Of a DNA stretch of 64,000 nt, positions 1 through 8,983 are shown piece by piece. The stretch lies in NCBI RefSeq assembly GCF_007567505.1, contig NZ_CP041783.1, positions 2,108,001 through 2,172,000 of the forward strand, read 5' to 3'. Position 1 is the first letter of the stretch. Each line of letters begins with the position of its first letter. The notes beneath the pieces are model-generated. The model searched no databases, was not told where the DNA came from, and was given only the letters and a program-made list of their open reading frames with translations. Source of the stretch: Shewanella donghaensis (lineage in GTDB: Bacteria > Pseudomonadota > Gammaproteobacteria > Enterobacterales > Shewanellaceae). Position numbers and translations under genes: made by a program.

Positions 1-689
1 ATTTTTTCGGTTAACACTTCATCTGGTAGGCCTTGGGCGATACATTTGCCTTTATCAAGTAACAGCAATCTATCGCACACAGCGCTGGCTAAATTAAGAT
101 CATGAATAGAGGCAATGACACTGATGTCGAGTTGTCTGACTAACTCAAGAATCTGAATCTGATAACGAATATCTAAATGATTAGTCGGCTCATCCAAGAT
201 TAACAACTGTGGTTTTTGCACGATGGCACGTGCAATTAAAGCCCGCTGTTTTTCACCGCCGGATAACAACTCATATTGCTGAGTAGCTTTATGTTCAAGG
301 CCCACTTTAGCAAGCGCCTTGGCTATATCGTCTCTGTCCGCTTGGGTGTTAGTTTCAAATAAACCTTTATGGGGCGTTAAACCCATAGCCACTAATTGCT
401 CAGTGGTCATATCAAAAAAATGCGGGGATTCTTGCTGAACAACGGCAACCTTGGTCGCTAATTGCTTATGAGAAAAGCGATTAATATTCTGGCCAAATAA
501 TTTGATAATGCCAGCATCTTGGGTGATATAGCGATACAGGCAGCGCAGTAAACTTGATTTACCCGCACCGTTTGGGCCAATTAGCCCTAACATCTCACCG
601 TGCTGAACGGCAAAACTGACTTGGGAAAGAATGTCATTGTCTTCGACAGACCAACTGACTTGGTCGACACTTAATGCTGCAGGATTCAA
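1..689 (-). CDS. ABC transporter ATP-binding protein, BtuD/FecE-like (C-terminus cut by window edge)
   Basis: This is the ATPase subunit of an importer of the cobalamin/iron-siderophore class, translated here from the complementary strand. Visible motifs are Walker A GPNGAGKSS, a Q-loop near VVQQESP, the signature LSGGEKQRA, Walker B LLILDEPTNHLD and the switch histidine in SIHDLNL. The reading frame leaves the window at base 1. No ATG is present at the 5' end. I chose TTG at 689-687, just before the first beta strand, with AGG about 9 nt upstream; GTG at 713 is an alternative. A cobalamin riboswitch lies about 150 nt upstream, so the likely substrate is vitamin B12 or a corrinoid and this is the first gene of the regulated operon. 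The family call is secure; the substrate is inferred from the riboswitch. Confidence 0.85.
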   Translation of the reverse strand, partial: MNPAALSVDQVSWSVEDNDILSQVSFAVQHGEMLGLIGPNGAGKSSLLRCLYRYITQDAGIIKLFGQNINRFSHKQLATKVAVVQQESPHFFDMTTEQLVAMGLTPHKGLFETNTQADRDDIAKALAKVGLEHKATQQYELLSGGEKQRALIARAIVQKPQLLILDEPTNHLDIRYQIQILELVRQLDISVIASIHDLNLASAVCDRLLLLDKGKCIAQGLPDEVLTEK

Positions 690-841
690 AATAAAAAACC
701 TGTCGGTGTGCACAAAGACATATACCGAGCGTGACAAATGCCAAAGCTCGCTGGGTATGTTGTTAAAACTGTCACTATATCTAACTCCGCCTGAGTTACC
801 CGCTCAAGTTGTTGGGTGCTGCACTGCAGCAAGAAAAATTA

Positions 842-1000
842 AGCTAGGTATCTGACTTAATTACATCTACCACTTATCAAAAAGTAACAGCATGTAATTT
901 TACAGTTGCGGGTACAGTTCGAGCTAAATAGCATTTACGGCTACATCTCGATTCCCTATTCATTCACCTGAACACATTGTTTAGCTCTAAATGTCGTTAT
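842..1000 (-). promoter_or_regulatory. Cobalamin (B12) riboswitch
   Basis: Reading the minus strand, the conserved blocks occur in the family order. AGGTGAATG is at 969-961 and TAGGGAATCGAG just after. A stem partner CTCGA is followed by the core CTGTACCCGCAACTGTA at 917-901, and GTCAGATACCTAGC is at 856-843. The CCCGCAACTGTA core is diagnostic of cobalamin riboswitches. It lies between the end of the cobC-like gene and the ABC ATPase start. Downstream, at about 840-780, are a TGCTGCA/TGCAGCA palindrome and an AACTC/GAGTT hairpin around GGCGG. These may form the expression platform; that part is inference. Confidence 0.9.
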
Positions 1001-1197
1001 TCACTATCAGCTAATAACCTGTCACGATTAACTATAGCGATAAAAATCAACATTAACGTCACTAAAACGATGCATATGCGGATAAATTGACTTAATTTTA
1101 TACTTTAATAGCACTCAAAAAATGCAGTTAACATTGTACGATATATCTGTCTGTCTTAATTCGGTTTTTTCGACTGAATTTTAGCGATTGGTTAAAA

Positions 1198-1908
1198 TTA
1201 ACTCGACCAGTTTAAACGATATACAGGTTTATTATGCTTATCGTCAGTCTCTGACCAAAATACATCAATCGATACCGTTGCGGCGTAATCAAGATTAAAT
1301 TGCGCATAAAGGGCTTTGCAGCGAGTAACACCTAAAACCAAACTAATGATATGACGCATTACACCGCCGTGTGTTACCACTAGGGCAGCACAGGGCTGAT
1401 TGCTCTGTTCGCCCTGTTCGCCCAGTTCGCTCAGATCATCAAGCTCTGTAGCATCATAAAGCTGCTCAGTGATTAGCTCAAAAGCACTAGCAACACGCCG
1501 CTCAAAATCAGCCATTAATTCTGCTTCTGGTAAAGCGTTATCCCAAGGGTTGTCCCAATAAGCATCCAGTTCAGCGGCATGGTGCTGATAAAGCTCATCA
1601 AAGCCTTTGCCGTCCCACAATCCAAAATCAATTTCCTGTAATTCAGACATCAGCTTGGGTTTTAATGTCAGGCTACAGTCTACTTGATTCAATTGTTGTG
1701 ACAGTTCATCAGCAAAAACGCGGCATCGAATGAGAGGAGAGCTATAAATATTAAGAAAAGGTAAATAACCTAGCAAGCCCAGCTTCGCTGCACTTTGGTG
1801 CATATTACAAAAGCCTAAATCGCTTAAAGACACGTCCGTTTTGCCGCGTAAAATACTGCCACCTTCACATTGCCCATGGCGTAACAATATTATCTTAGCT
1901 TGTTTCAT
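1198..1908 (-). CDS. Histidine phosphatase family protein, probable alpha-ribazole phosphatase (CobC-like)
   Basis: This is a phosphoglycerate-mutase-fold phosphatase. The catalytic LLRHGQ motif lies at about residues 8-13, a conserved ELQEIDFGLWDG segment in the middle, and the second catalytic histidine in VVTHGGVMRH. In the family, alpha-ribazole phosphatase removes the phosphate from the lower-ligand precursor in cobalamin assembly. The assignment rests on the neighbouring B12 riboswitch, transporter gene and MetH. A Glu/Gln-rich insert (DLSELGEQGEQSN) before the second histidine is encoded by a short GTTCGCCCT-type repeat. I chose the ATG at 1908 because GGAG lies 8-9 nt before it. Two upstream in-frame ATGs (1929, 1923) lack such a site. 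Another histidine phosphatase function cannot be excluded. Confidence 0.7.
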   Translation of the reverse strand: MKQAKIILLRHGQCEGGSILRGKTDVSLSDLGFCNMHQSAAKLGLLGYLPFLNIYSSPLIRCRVFADELSQQLNQVDCSLTLKPKLMSELQEIDFGLWDGKGFDELYQHHAAELDAYWDNPWDNALPEAELMADFERRVASAFELITEQLYDATELDDLSELGEQGEQSNQPCAALVVTHGGVMRHIISLVLGVTRCKALYAQFNLDYAATVSIDVFWSETDDKHNKPVYRLNWSS

Positions 1909-1999
1909 CGCAGCGAACTCCATCAGCATATTCGTTTATTATCAATTTGCTCATCTATAAGTAACGGACTTGCTCTTATAAACATTTAAAGCGTATTAT

Positions 2000-2023
2000 G
2001 GACGTCTATACGTTTAAATGTCC
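2000..2023. promoter_or_regulatory. MetJ operator (three tandem met boxes)
   Basis: Three contiguous 8-mers, GGACGTCT, ATACGTTT and AAATGTCC, match the AGACGTCT met box, which is repeated back to back in MetJ operators. Weaker box-like octamers may extend it to the left (about 1984-1999). It lies about 180 bp before metH, in the divergent spacer with the cobC-like gene. Repression of metH by MetJ with S-adenosylmethionine is the expected role. Confidence 0.7.
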
Positions 2024-2053
2024 AAACAAAATATTTAAGATGAATTTTATAGT

Positions 2054-2081
2054 AGGGGATTTTTCATTATTCTCCCCTTTT
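2054..2081. other. Hairpin with T-run in the metH leader region
   Basis: AGGGGA (2054-2059) and TCCCCT (2073-2078) form a short stem followed by TTTT. It lies between the MetJ operator and metH. It may be a weak terminator or attenuator; the sequence alone does not decide. Confidence 0.35.
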
Positions 2082-2206
2082 AAAGCATAAATAAAGGTAT
2101 GCTTATTTCGTCCTAAAGTGATAAACAACCCTCTAGTGACTGCAGTTAACCAGCAATTTAGCAGTTTGTTAAGTTACTAGAATAAAAGCAATTAAGGTAA
2201 TACGTT

Positions 2207-5200
2207 ATGGCGAAGTCGACTTCCTACAGTCAGGTACTTGAACAACTTACAAATACGCTTAAACAGCGCATTGTTATTCTCGATGGTGCCATGGGCACAA
2301 TGATTCAAGACTACAAAATGGAAGAAGAAGATTATCGCGGTGAACGCTTTAAAGATTGGCATTGTGACGTAAAAGGTAATAATGACATGTTGGTACTAAG
2401 CCAACGTCAAATCATTAAAGACATCCACACTAAATACATGTTGGCAGGCGCCGACATTATTGAAACCAACACCTTTAATGCGACTACCATCGCCATGGCC
2501 GATTACGACATGCAAGCCCTGTCGGCTGAAATCAACTTTGAAGGGGCTAAAGTTGCCCGCGAAGCTGCTGATGAAGTAGAAGCACAAACTGGCATTAAGC
2601 GTTACGTTGCAGGCGTGCTTGGCCCAACTAACCGCACCTGTTCTATCAGCCCCGATGTTAACGATCCAAGCTTTCGTAATGTCAGTTTTGATGAGTTAGT
2701 CGAAGCCTATGTTGAATCAACCACCGCATTAATTAACGGCGGCGCTGATATCATCATGGTTGAAACCATCTTTGATACCTTAAATGCCAAAGCGTCATTA
2801 TTTGCTATTGAAACCGTATTCGACACCCTTGGCGATCGCCTTCCCGTGATGATTTCTGGCACCATTACCGATGCATCAGGCCGAACACTTACCGGACAAA
2901 CCACCGAAGGTTTTTACAATTCTCTGCGACACATTAAGCCATTATCAATCGGGCTTAACTGTGCATTAGGGCCAAAAGAGCTGCGTCCTTACGTTGAAGA
3001 GCTATCCCGTATTGCTGAATGCTTTGTGTCAGCGCATCCCAATGCTGGCCTGCCAAACGAATTTGGTGGCTATGATGAAACCCCAGAAGAAATGGCCGAA
3101 GTCATAACTGACTGGGCCGAAGAAGGCATGCTCAACATTGTTGGCGGTTGTTGTGGTAGCACCCCTGCGCACATTAGCGCCATACGTGACGCGGTGATCA
3201 AATATGATGCCCGCACCATTCCAGACATCCCAGTAGCGTGTCGCCTATCCGGCCTTGAGCCGTTAACCATTGATGGCAACTCACTGTTTGTGAACGTCGG
3301 CGAACGTGCCAACGTAACTGGCTCAGCCAAGTTCCTGCGTTTAATCAAAGAAGAAAAGTTTGAAGAAGCCTTAGATGTAGTGCGTGAGCAAGTTGAAAAC
3401 GGCGCGCAAATCATCGACGTCAACATGGATGAAGGCATGCTAGATGGCGCTGAGTCGATGACGAAGTTCTTGAACTTAATTGCCTCAGAGCCTGATATTT
3501 CCCGTGTCCCTATCATGATCGACTCATCAAAATGGGAAGTGATTGAAGCGGGCCTTAAGTGCGTGCAAGGTAAATCCATCGTTAACTCTATTTCGATGAA
3601 AGAAGGCGAAGAAGCCTTTATCAAGCAAGCCACCTTAGTTAAACGCTATGGCGCCGCTGCCATTGTGATGGCGTTTGATGAAGACGGCCAAGCCGATACT
3701 CGAAAGCGCAAAACCGAAATTTGTACTCGTGCTTATCGCCTACTGGTTGATGTAGTTGGCTTCCCACCAGAAGACATCATTTTCGACCCCAACATCTTTG
3801 CCATCGCCACCGGTATTGACGAGCACGACAACTATGCCGTCGACTTTATCGAATCCATAAAAGACATCAAATCGACCCTGCCTTATGCGATGATTTCAGG
3901 TGGTGTATCAAACGTCTCGTTCTCGTTCCGTGGTAACAACCCAGTGCGAGAAGCCATCCATGCGGTGTTTTTATACCATGCGATTCAAGCCGGTATGGAC
4001 ATGGGGATTGTCAATGCTGGCCAGTTAGCCATTTACGATGACATTGACCCTGACTTAAAACAAAAAGTCGAAAACGTAGTACAAAACCTGCCTTGCCCAG
4101 TGGCTGACTCGACCAATACCGAACAGTTACTCGATGTTGCAGAGCGCTTTCGTGGTGACGGTAAACAAGTGGCTAAAAAAGAAGATTTAGCTTGGCGCAG
4201 CTGGCCTGTGGAGCAGCGACTTTCACACGCATTAGTGAAAGGCATTACCGAATTTATTGACCAAGACACCGAAGAAGCACGCCTGTTAGCCACCAGACCA
4301 CTGGATGTGATTGAAGGCTCGTTAATGAACGGCATGAATGTGGTTGGCGACTTATTTGGCGCCGGTAAAATGTTCCTGCCGCAAGTAGTTAAATCAGCGC
4401 GAGTGATGAAAAAAGCGGTTGCCTACTTAAACCCATATATTGAAAAAGAAAAAGTCGAAGGCCAATCTAACGGCAAAATCTTGATGGTCACAGTAAAAGG
4501 TGACGTCCATGATATTGGTAAAAACATTGTCGGCGTAGTGCTGGCGTGTAACGGCTACGAGGTAATCGATTTAGGTGTAATGGTACCCGTTGATAAAATC
4601 ATTGAAGTCGCCGTGGCTGAAAACGTCGACATTATTGGCATGTCAGGGCTTATTACTCCAAGCCTTGATGAAATGGTGCATAACGTTAAAGCCTTCCATA
4701 AAGCAGGCTTAACCATTCCATCAATCATTGGCGGCGCAACCTGTTCTAAAATTCATACCGCGGTAAAAATTGCCCCACATTCACCAACGGGAGCAATTTA
4801 TATTGCAGATGCTTCACGCGCCGTGCCTATGGTGTCAAAGCTGATAAACAATGAAACTCGCCAAGCGACGATTGATGCCGCCTATGAAGAATACGACATC
4901 ATGCGTGAAAAGCGTTTATCACAAACTAAACGCAAAACCATAGTGCCCATTGAAGCTGCGCGCGATAACCGCTGCCAATATGATTGGGACAACTACACCC
5001 CATTTAAACCGAACAAACTCGGTCGCCAAGTCTTTGATGATTACCCATTAGCAGACTTAGTTGAACGTATCGATTGGACCCCATTTTTCAGAAGTTGGGA
5101 ACTACATGGTCGCTACCCAGATATTTTAACCGACAAAGTCGTCGGCGTTGAAGCCAGTAAATTATTTGAAGACGGTAAAGCGATGTTGGCCACCATCATC

Positions 5201-5923
5201 AAAGAAAAATGGTTAACTGCCAAAGCGGTAATTGGCTTATTCCCAGCCAATACCGTCAACCATGACGACATTGAACTGTACACTGATGAAACGCGCACCG
5301 AGCTTGAAATGACCACTCATCACCTGCGTATGCAGCTTGAACGCGTCGGCAATGACAACTTCTGTTTATCAGATTTTGTAGCGCCAAAAGATTCAGGCGT
5401 AGCCGATTACATGGGCGGCTTTGCGGTAACAACGGGTCACGGCATTGACGAACATATAGCTCGTTTTGAAGCCAACCACGATGATTACAACTCCATCATG
5501 GTTAAGTGCTTAGCAGACCGTTTAGCTGAAGCGTTCGCAGAGCGTATGCATGAACGCGTCCGCAAAGAATTTTGGGGATATGCTGCTGATGAAGTACTGG
5601 ATAACGAGTCACTCATTCGCGAAAAATACAAAGGCATTCGTCCAGCCCCTGGTTACCCCGCGTGTCCAGATCATACTGAAAAAGGCTTATTGTGGGATTT
5701 ACTTAAGCCCGATGAAACTATCGACCTTAATATCACCGAAAGCTACGCCATGTACCCAACGGCTGCGGTATCAGGCTGGTACTTTGCCCACCCTAAATCA
5801 CGTTACTTTGGCGTGACCAATATTGGTAAAGATCAGGTTGAGGATTATGCTGAGCGTAAAGGCATGACATTGGCAGAAGCGGAGAAGTGGTTGTCACCAG
5901 TGTTGGATTATGACCCTGAATAG
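2207..5923 (+). CDS. metH: Cobalamin-dependent methionine synthase
   Basis: This enzyme transfers methyl from 5-methyltetrahydrofolate through cobalamin to homocysteine, making methionine in the cytoplasm. The 1,238-residue length fits full four-module MetH. The N-terminal homocysteine domain carries zinc ligands Cys252 (GLNCALG) and Cys315/Cys316 (GGCCGS). The pterin-binding domain spans about 350-630 ([24 protein letters not shown]). The cobalamin module follows, with the cap at about 660-750 and the Rossmann part containing DVHDIGKN, in which His768 is the lower cobalt ligand. The C-terminal activation domain (about 900-1238) has the AdoMet-binding [12 protein letters not shown]. The start has AAGG nearby. 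A MetJ operator lies upstream and a cobalamin-regulated operon is divergent, so supply and use of B12 are adjacent. A terminator follows directly. Confidence 0.98.
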   Translation: MAKSTSYSQVLEQLTNTLKQRIVILDGAMGTMIQDYKMEEEDYRGERFKDWHCDVKGNNDMLVLSQRQIIKDIHTKYMLAGADIIETNTFNATTIAMADYDMQALSAEINFEGAKVAREAADEVEAQTGIKRYVAGVLGPTNRTCSISPDVNDPSFRNVSFDELVEAYVESTTALINGGADIIMVETIFDTLNAKASLFAIETVFDTLGDRLPVMISGTITDASGRTLTGQTTEGFYNSLRHIKPLSIGLNCALGPKELRPYVEELSRIAECFVSAHPNAGLPNEFGGYDETPEEMAEVITDWAEEGMLNIVGGCCGSTPAHISAIRDAVIKYDARTIPDIPVACRLSGLEPLTIDGNSLFVNVGERANVTGSAKFLRLIKEEKFEEALDVVREQVENGAQIIDVNMDEGMLDGAESMTKFLNLIASEPDISRVPIMIDSSKWEVIEAGLKCVQGKSIVNSISMKEGEEAFIKQATLVKRYGAAAIVMAFDEDGQADTRKRKTEICTRAYRLLVDVVGFPPEDIIFDPNIFAIATGIDEHDNYAVDFIESIKDIKSTLPYAMISGGVSNVSFSFRGNNPVREAIHAVFLYHAIQAGMDMGIVNAGQLAIYDDIDPDLKQKVENVVQNLPCPVADSTNTEQLLDVAERFRGDGKQVAKKEDLAWRSWPVEQRLSHALVKGITEFIDQDTEEARLLATRPLDVIEGSLMNGMNVVGDLFGAGKMFLPQVVKSARVMKKAVAYLNPYIEKEKVEGQSNGKILMVTVKGDVHDIGKNIVGVVLACNGYEVIDLGVMVPVDKIIEVAVAENVDIIGMSGLITPSLDEMVHNVKAFHKAGLTIPSIIGGATCSKIHTAVKIAPHSPTGAIYIADASRAVPMVSKLINNETRQATIDAAYEEYDIMREKRLSQTKRKTIVPIEAARDNRCQYDWDNYTPFKPNKLGRQVFDDYPLADLVERIDWTPFFRSWELHGRYPDILTDKVVGVEASKLFEDGKAMLATIIKEKWLTAKAVIGLFPANTVNHDDIELYTDETRTELEMTTHHLRMQLERVGNDNFCLSDFVAPKDSGVADYMGGFAVTTGHGIDEHIARFEANHDDYNSIMVKCLADRLAEAFAERMHERVRKEFWGYAADEVLDNESLIREKYKGIRPAPGYPACPDHTEKGLLWDLLKPDETIDLNITESYAMYPTAAVSGWYFAHPKSRYFGVTNIGKDQVEDYAERKGMTLAEAEKWLSPVLDYDPE

Positions 5924-5933
5924 AGAGTGATCC

Positions 5934-5960
5934 AGAGTAATCACTGATTACTCTTTATTA
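5934..5960 (+). terminator. Rho-independent terminator of metH
   Basis: A perfect 9-bp stem AGAGTAATC/GATTACTCT (5934-5942, 5946-5954) with a 3-nt loop is followed by a T-rich tail. It begins 11 nt after the metH stop codon. Confidence 0.8.
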
Positions 5961-5963
5961 GGA

Positions 5964-6205
5964 TTCCAAACTTCGTTTGGATGTAGATCGCAGGGTTCCA
6001 CCCTGCACTGGCCAAGATGGGGATCAACAGCAATCCCCCTCTTGAATCACCCCTGCCGCCCCAACCAAGTTGTGCTTCTTCATACTCCAATAAAAATACC
6101 TAACGGCTCAGACGGGACATCCATGTCCCCCTGAGCCTTAGCCATCATCCATGATGGCTATACACCATTTTCATCTGCGTATTTCAGCAACTTGGAATGG
6201 GGTAT
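5964..6205 (-). repeat. Hairpin-rich dispersed repeat, copy A (minus orientation)
   Basis: This noncoding segment holds several perfect stems. They are TCCAAAC/GTTTGGA, GCAGGGT/ACCCTGC, GGGGAT/ATCCCC, a nested GGCTCAG/CTGAGCC with inner GGGACAT/ATGTCCC (6114-6129), and TAGCCATCAT/ATGATGGCTA (6139-6160). The last two have the same CAT-CC-ATG centre. On the minus strand it aligns in order with the segment at 7930-8220 (AAGTTGC..GA, then GCAGAT, AAATGG, CATGGATG hairpins, and ACAACTTGGTTGGGGCG against ACAACTTCGTCGGGGCG). The two copies are inverted and bracket the KAP NTPase gene. Confidence 0.65.
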
Positions 6206-6280
6206 ATTGGAGACTGCGGCGGTGTTTTGGTAGCTGTATATTTTAAAGCAGACTCTGCTCCAAATTTTCTTTCGAAGTTA

Positions 6281-7822
6281 TTAATCAAAAGAAGTAGCCA
6301 ATTCAACCCAGTTTTTATAATCACTCTTAGATTGTTTTAATCCGATAAGTTCTACACCAACAAAGTTTTGTATAGGTGCTTTATTCTTTCTATTCACTGA
6401 AAGAGATTGAGTAATCTCATTAACATACTTTCCTTTAAGAATATTAGATTGACTACTTTCAAGTTGAGTTGATAACAATTGAGCGAACTTTATCGGATGT
6501 TTGCCATTTTGTATGTTTATCCCATACACATTATCCCCAGATGTAACCGCACCGTTAGAAAAATGTTTATACGGCTCTAAATTCAAATCAATCAGCATCA
6601 GATATTCTTCTTTAAAAAGAATTTCTTGGATAACTTTAAGCTCATGGTAAATAGCATTTTTACCTATCGGGCGCCTTTCATTAATGATGTCCTGATAGAA
6701 CTCAAAATATCGGTCATGAATAATCATCAGAGAACAAAGCAGTAAAATATCTACCTTTTTATCTTCAACAGTAAAAAGTACGGCTTTGACTTTATCGACA
6801 AGTTGCTCAGTTTCTCGCAGTGGTAACGAAAAAACATCTGCAATTGAAGCCACTAGATAGGATAGATATTCGACATCATTATCTAAGAAAGGCCAAACTA
6901 AATCATTAAAGTGGGCAAGCTGTGAATCCTCCAAGCTTGAGAGTTTATTTTGAATGAACTCTAACCTCGGCTGTTCTTGCAAAGTGCAGCGCCTTTGAAA
7001 AAAACGACTTAAATATACATTCGCATTAAAATCATTTCCGTAAACGGCTTTGACAGCATGTTGCAATTGCTCAGTATCAGTAGCAACCACAAAAACCACA
7101 TTTGGCATATCGAAGAAATGTTTGATCACTTCCAACATCTCTACTGCATAAGTTGGACGGCATCGATCTAATTCATCAATAAATATGAATGTGGGATTAT
7201 CTTTCTCAGTACAACTAAGAATGTCATTTATGAATGCTGCTATTGAGTCTTTAAAGTCTTTGATACTTTTTAACTTTGCATCATGATCTTTAATTATTGC
7301 ACTCACCAACTTACCTGAAGCATCTGCAAAATCTTTACTTTCAAACAGATTCGATTCACTGTTTTTTTCTACAACTTTATCAACATCTATACCGCTTAAT
7401 TTTTTTACTACAGCTTTGGTGATCTCTGGAGTTGCTTGCTTACAGAACCCCCAAGCTTTACTGCCAATATTAATTATTTTTTGCTCTATATCACCTTCTG
7501 ATTGATCGCGAAGTTGAGAGATTATGGAGCTAATAACGGCAAGCATAGGATCATTTGAAAAATCCTGCTTCCAAGCATCTATATATACAGTTGGATGAAT
7601 ATCGTTAATAGAATGCTGCCAACGTTTGAGAAAGTAAGTTTTCCCCGTTCCCCATCCTGAGTTAAGGTTTAACACATAACCATTTTGTGCCTCACCAACA
7701 AGAAAATGGGTAAGAAACTCAGCATATCTTGCTCGCCCTAATTTATCAGAACTGAATTTAGTATCGCAATCTAGCGTGACTGGGTCTATCCAAGAAAAGT
7801 TGTAACCACTTTTATCTACCAT
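6281..7822 (-). CDS. KAP family P-loop NTPase
   Basis: KAP NTPases are STAND-like ATPases, several of which belong to antiphage or membrane-associated systems. Here Walker A is NSGWGTGKT (about residues 54-62) and Walker B is TFIFIDELDRCRP (about 211-223), the hallmark KAP form. It is followed by PNVVFVVATDTEQL. I see no membrane segment, unlike many KAP proteins with an inserted TM pair, so it is probably cytosolic. The ATG at 7822 is preferred; an in-frame GTG lies at 7831. No partner gene adjoins it, and it is flanked by inverted copies of a hairpin-rich repeat. It stands between metH and small unknown genes, so it looks like accessory cargo. The AT-rich codon use differs from metH. Family call firm; biological role unknown. 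Confidence 0.85.
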   Translation of the reverse strand: MVDKSGYNFSWIDPVTLDCDTKFSSDKLGRARYAEFLTHFLVGEAQNGYVLNLNSGWGTGKTYFLKRWQHSINDIHPTVYIDAWKQDFSNDPMLAVISSIISQLRDQSEGDIEQKIINIGSKAWGFCKQATPEITKAVVKKLSGIDVDKVVEKNSESNLFESKDFADASGKLVSAIIKDHDAKLKSIKDFKDSIAAFINDILSCTEKDNPTFIFIDELDRCRPTYAVEMLEVIKHFFDMPNVVFVVATDTEQLQHAVKAVYGNDFNANVYLSRFFQRRCTLQEQPRLEFIQNKLSSLEDSQLAHFNDLVWPFLDNDVEYLSYLVASIADVFSLPLRETEQLVDKVKAVLFTVEDKKVDILLLCSLMIIHDRYFEFYQDIINERRPIGKNAIYHELKVIQEILFKEEYLMLIDLNLEPYKHFSNGAVTSGDNVYGINIQNGKHPIKFAQLLSTQLESSQSNILKGKYVNEITQSLSVNRKNKAPIQNFVGVELIGLKQSKSDYKNWVELATSFD

Positions 7823-7929
7823 GATAATCACTCATATATTCACCCTTACAGATCAGAACAAGTCAAACTATTATTAATCAATAAGATAGCGACTATAATC
7901 GAGATTATCAAGAACAAGTGCGGTAAGAA

Positions 7930-8220
7930 TAAACTTAATCAAATACTCAATTAAATTGAAGTTAGACGTTAGATTATTCCCCGTTGGAAGTTGCCGATGT
8001 GTATGCAGATAAATGGCGTAAACCTGACATGGATGTCAGGTTAGCTTTCGCGGGGCATGGATGCCCCATAGGAAGCGTTAGCTATTTTCAAAATACACTG
8101 AGGATGACAACTTCGTCGGGGCGCTGGGGGTTATCCAAAAGGGGAACAAGCGCTTTTCCCCTTTTGGTCTGGTGTGGGCGAAGCGCCACGACTTACCTTG
8201 GCCGATAGGCCATATTTGGC
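7930..8220 (+). repeat. Hairpin-rich dispersed repeat, copy B (plus orientation)
   Basis: Perfect stems are AACCTGACAT/ATGTCAGGTT around GG (8021-8042), GGGGCAT/ATGCCCC around GG (8052-8067), and a 12-bp stem CCAAAAGGGGAA/TTCCCCTTTTGG (8135-8167). Then comes the block GTGGGCGAAGCGCC...CTTACCTTGGC (8172-8213). The left part (AAACTTAAT...GAAGTT.GACG) also occurs at 9399-9445, and the right block recurs at 9523-9564. It carries no convincing gene; short ORFs here are chance readings of the repeat. Confidence 0.65.
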
Positions 8221-8225
8221 GAGAC

Positions 8226-8381
8226 ATGGATCCCTCAGATTCTGACTCAACATATTTTGACCCAACATATATCTCTGACCCAGCATATATAGAGGTCATT
8301 TGGGATGCTGTTGAAAAAATTCATCAAACTCGGCCTCCTGCAGATGTCATTTTCTACCCTAATAATATCACCACTGATTAA
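8226..8381 (+). CDS. Small acidic hypothetical protein (51 aa), tail resembling colicin-type immunity proteins
   Basis: An ATG at 8226 opens a 51-codon frame just past the repeat; GGCGAG precedes it very closely. The N-terminal part is Asp/Tyr-rich and encoded by three imperfect 17-18 bp repeats (GAC-CCA-ACA-TAT type). The C-terminal part, ending AVEKIHQTRPPADVIFYP, lines up without gaps to the segment of E-colicin immunity proteins that ends SDLIYYP. The final helix of that family is absent. A hairpin follows the stop at once, as at a real gene end. It may be a remnant of an immunity gene or an unrelated small gene; I cannot tell which. Confidence 0.3.
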   Translation: MDPSDSDSTYFDPTYISDPAYIEVIWDAVEKIHQTRPPADVIFYPNNITTD

Positions 8382-8418
8382 GCTATTTTTGAACATAAAA
8401 TAGCGTCTCATTAAAGGC
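8382..8418 (+). terminator. Hairpin after the small ORF
   Basis: GCTATTTT (8382-8389) pairs with AAAATAGC (8397-8404), directly after the stop codon of the small ORF. The T-run is separated (GATTTTTTAT at 8419), so termination is only probable. Confidence 0.45.
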
Positions 8419-8595
8419 GATTTTTTATATTTCTGGTTTGCTAATTAAGAGTTAGCTAAACTCACTACTTAGGTGGTTAAAATGACTAATTGTTTATTTG
8501 TTGCACAGGCGTGAATTGAATGCGTTTTGATTTCCTTTTTATCGAAATAATTTAAAACCACTTAAAATCAAGTGTTTAAAACATAATCTCAAACT

Positions 8596-8611
8596 TGGCA
8601 CGCAGCTTGTA
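8596..8611 (+). promoter_or_regulatory. Candidate sigma54 (-24/-12) promoter
   Basis: TGGCAC at 8596-8601, five bases, then TTGTA at 8607-8611. The consensus is TGGCAC-N5-TTGCA, so one position of the -12 element differs. Transcription would start about 12 bp past the -12 element, near 8621. That leaves a 30-nt leader to the ATG at 8651 with its AAGGAAG site. Confidence 0.5.
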
Positions 8612-8650
8612 ATAACCTAGGTGTACCCCATAATTGAAAAGGAAGACACC

Positions 8651-8980
8651 ATGTTTAACTCAACCTCAAATACAAATTTAGTCACTAGCTCAACATCTAC
8701 AAAAACTAACCGTACATTTAAAAAATTAGCGTTAATTGCCGTTATTGCAACAGCAAGTATTGGCGCTCAAGCGAATGAATTGAGTAGTGCTGATATTGTG
8801 AGTGTATTAGAAACACGTTTTACTGAAGCAACCACAGAAATGCTACAAACTGCGAAACAAGAAATTACTTTGAATCTGCATAGTAAAATCGCAGAGCAAC
8901 TATTTGAGCTAAGTACTTCTCTTGAGTTGACAGAATCAGTAACAGAGCCAGATACAGCATTAGTAAGTAATGAGGACTAA
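8651..8980 (+). CDS. Small exported protein of unknown function
   Basis: I do not recognise the family. The 109-residue product has a Ser/Thr/Asn-rich N-terminus, then a Lys-flanked hydrophobic stretch (KKLALIAVIATASIGAQA, residues about 26-43) resembling a signal peptide with cleavage after AQA. A polar helical region follows, ending in acidic residues. The leader is long for a standard signal, with about 25 residues before the hydrophobic core. The start at ATG 8651 is supported by AAGGAAG six bases before it. A frame-extended GTG at 8621 would sit at the predicted transcription start. It is the first gene of a two-gene operon behind a sigma54-like promoter; the next gene starts three bases after its stop. 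Confidence 0.65.
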   Translation: MFNSTSNTNLVTSSTSTKTNRTFKKLALIAVIATASIGAQANELSSADIVSVLETRFTEATTEMLQTAKQEITLNLHSKIAEQLFELSTSLELTESVTEPDTALVSNED

Positions 8981-8983
8981 TAA

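Noticed and set aside
631..855. 74-codon plus-strand ORF
   Set aside because: It lies antisense to the ABC ATPase start and the cobalamin riboswitch end; no ribosome site or family resemblance.
2054..2081. Possible SAM or other riboswitch in the metH leader
   Set aside because: Only one short hairpin is visible; no conserved riboswitch core could be matched.
3070..3633. 187-codon minus-strand ORF inside metH
   Set aside because: Antisense shadow of a highly conserved gene; composition follows metH codon bias in reverse.
7984..8208. ORFs on both strands at 7984-8299
   Set aside because: They are translations of hairpin repeat copy B; palindromes create open frames on both strands.
5964..8220. 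Canonical composite transposon around the KAP gene
   Set aside because: The flanking repeats encode no transposase, have no defined terminal repeats and I could not find a target duplication.
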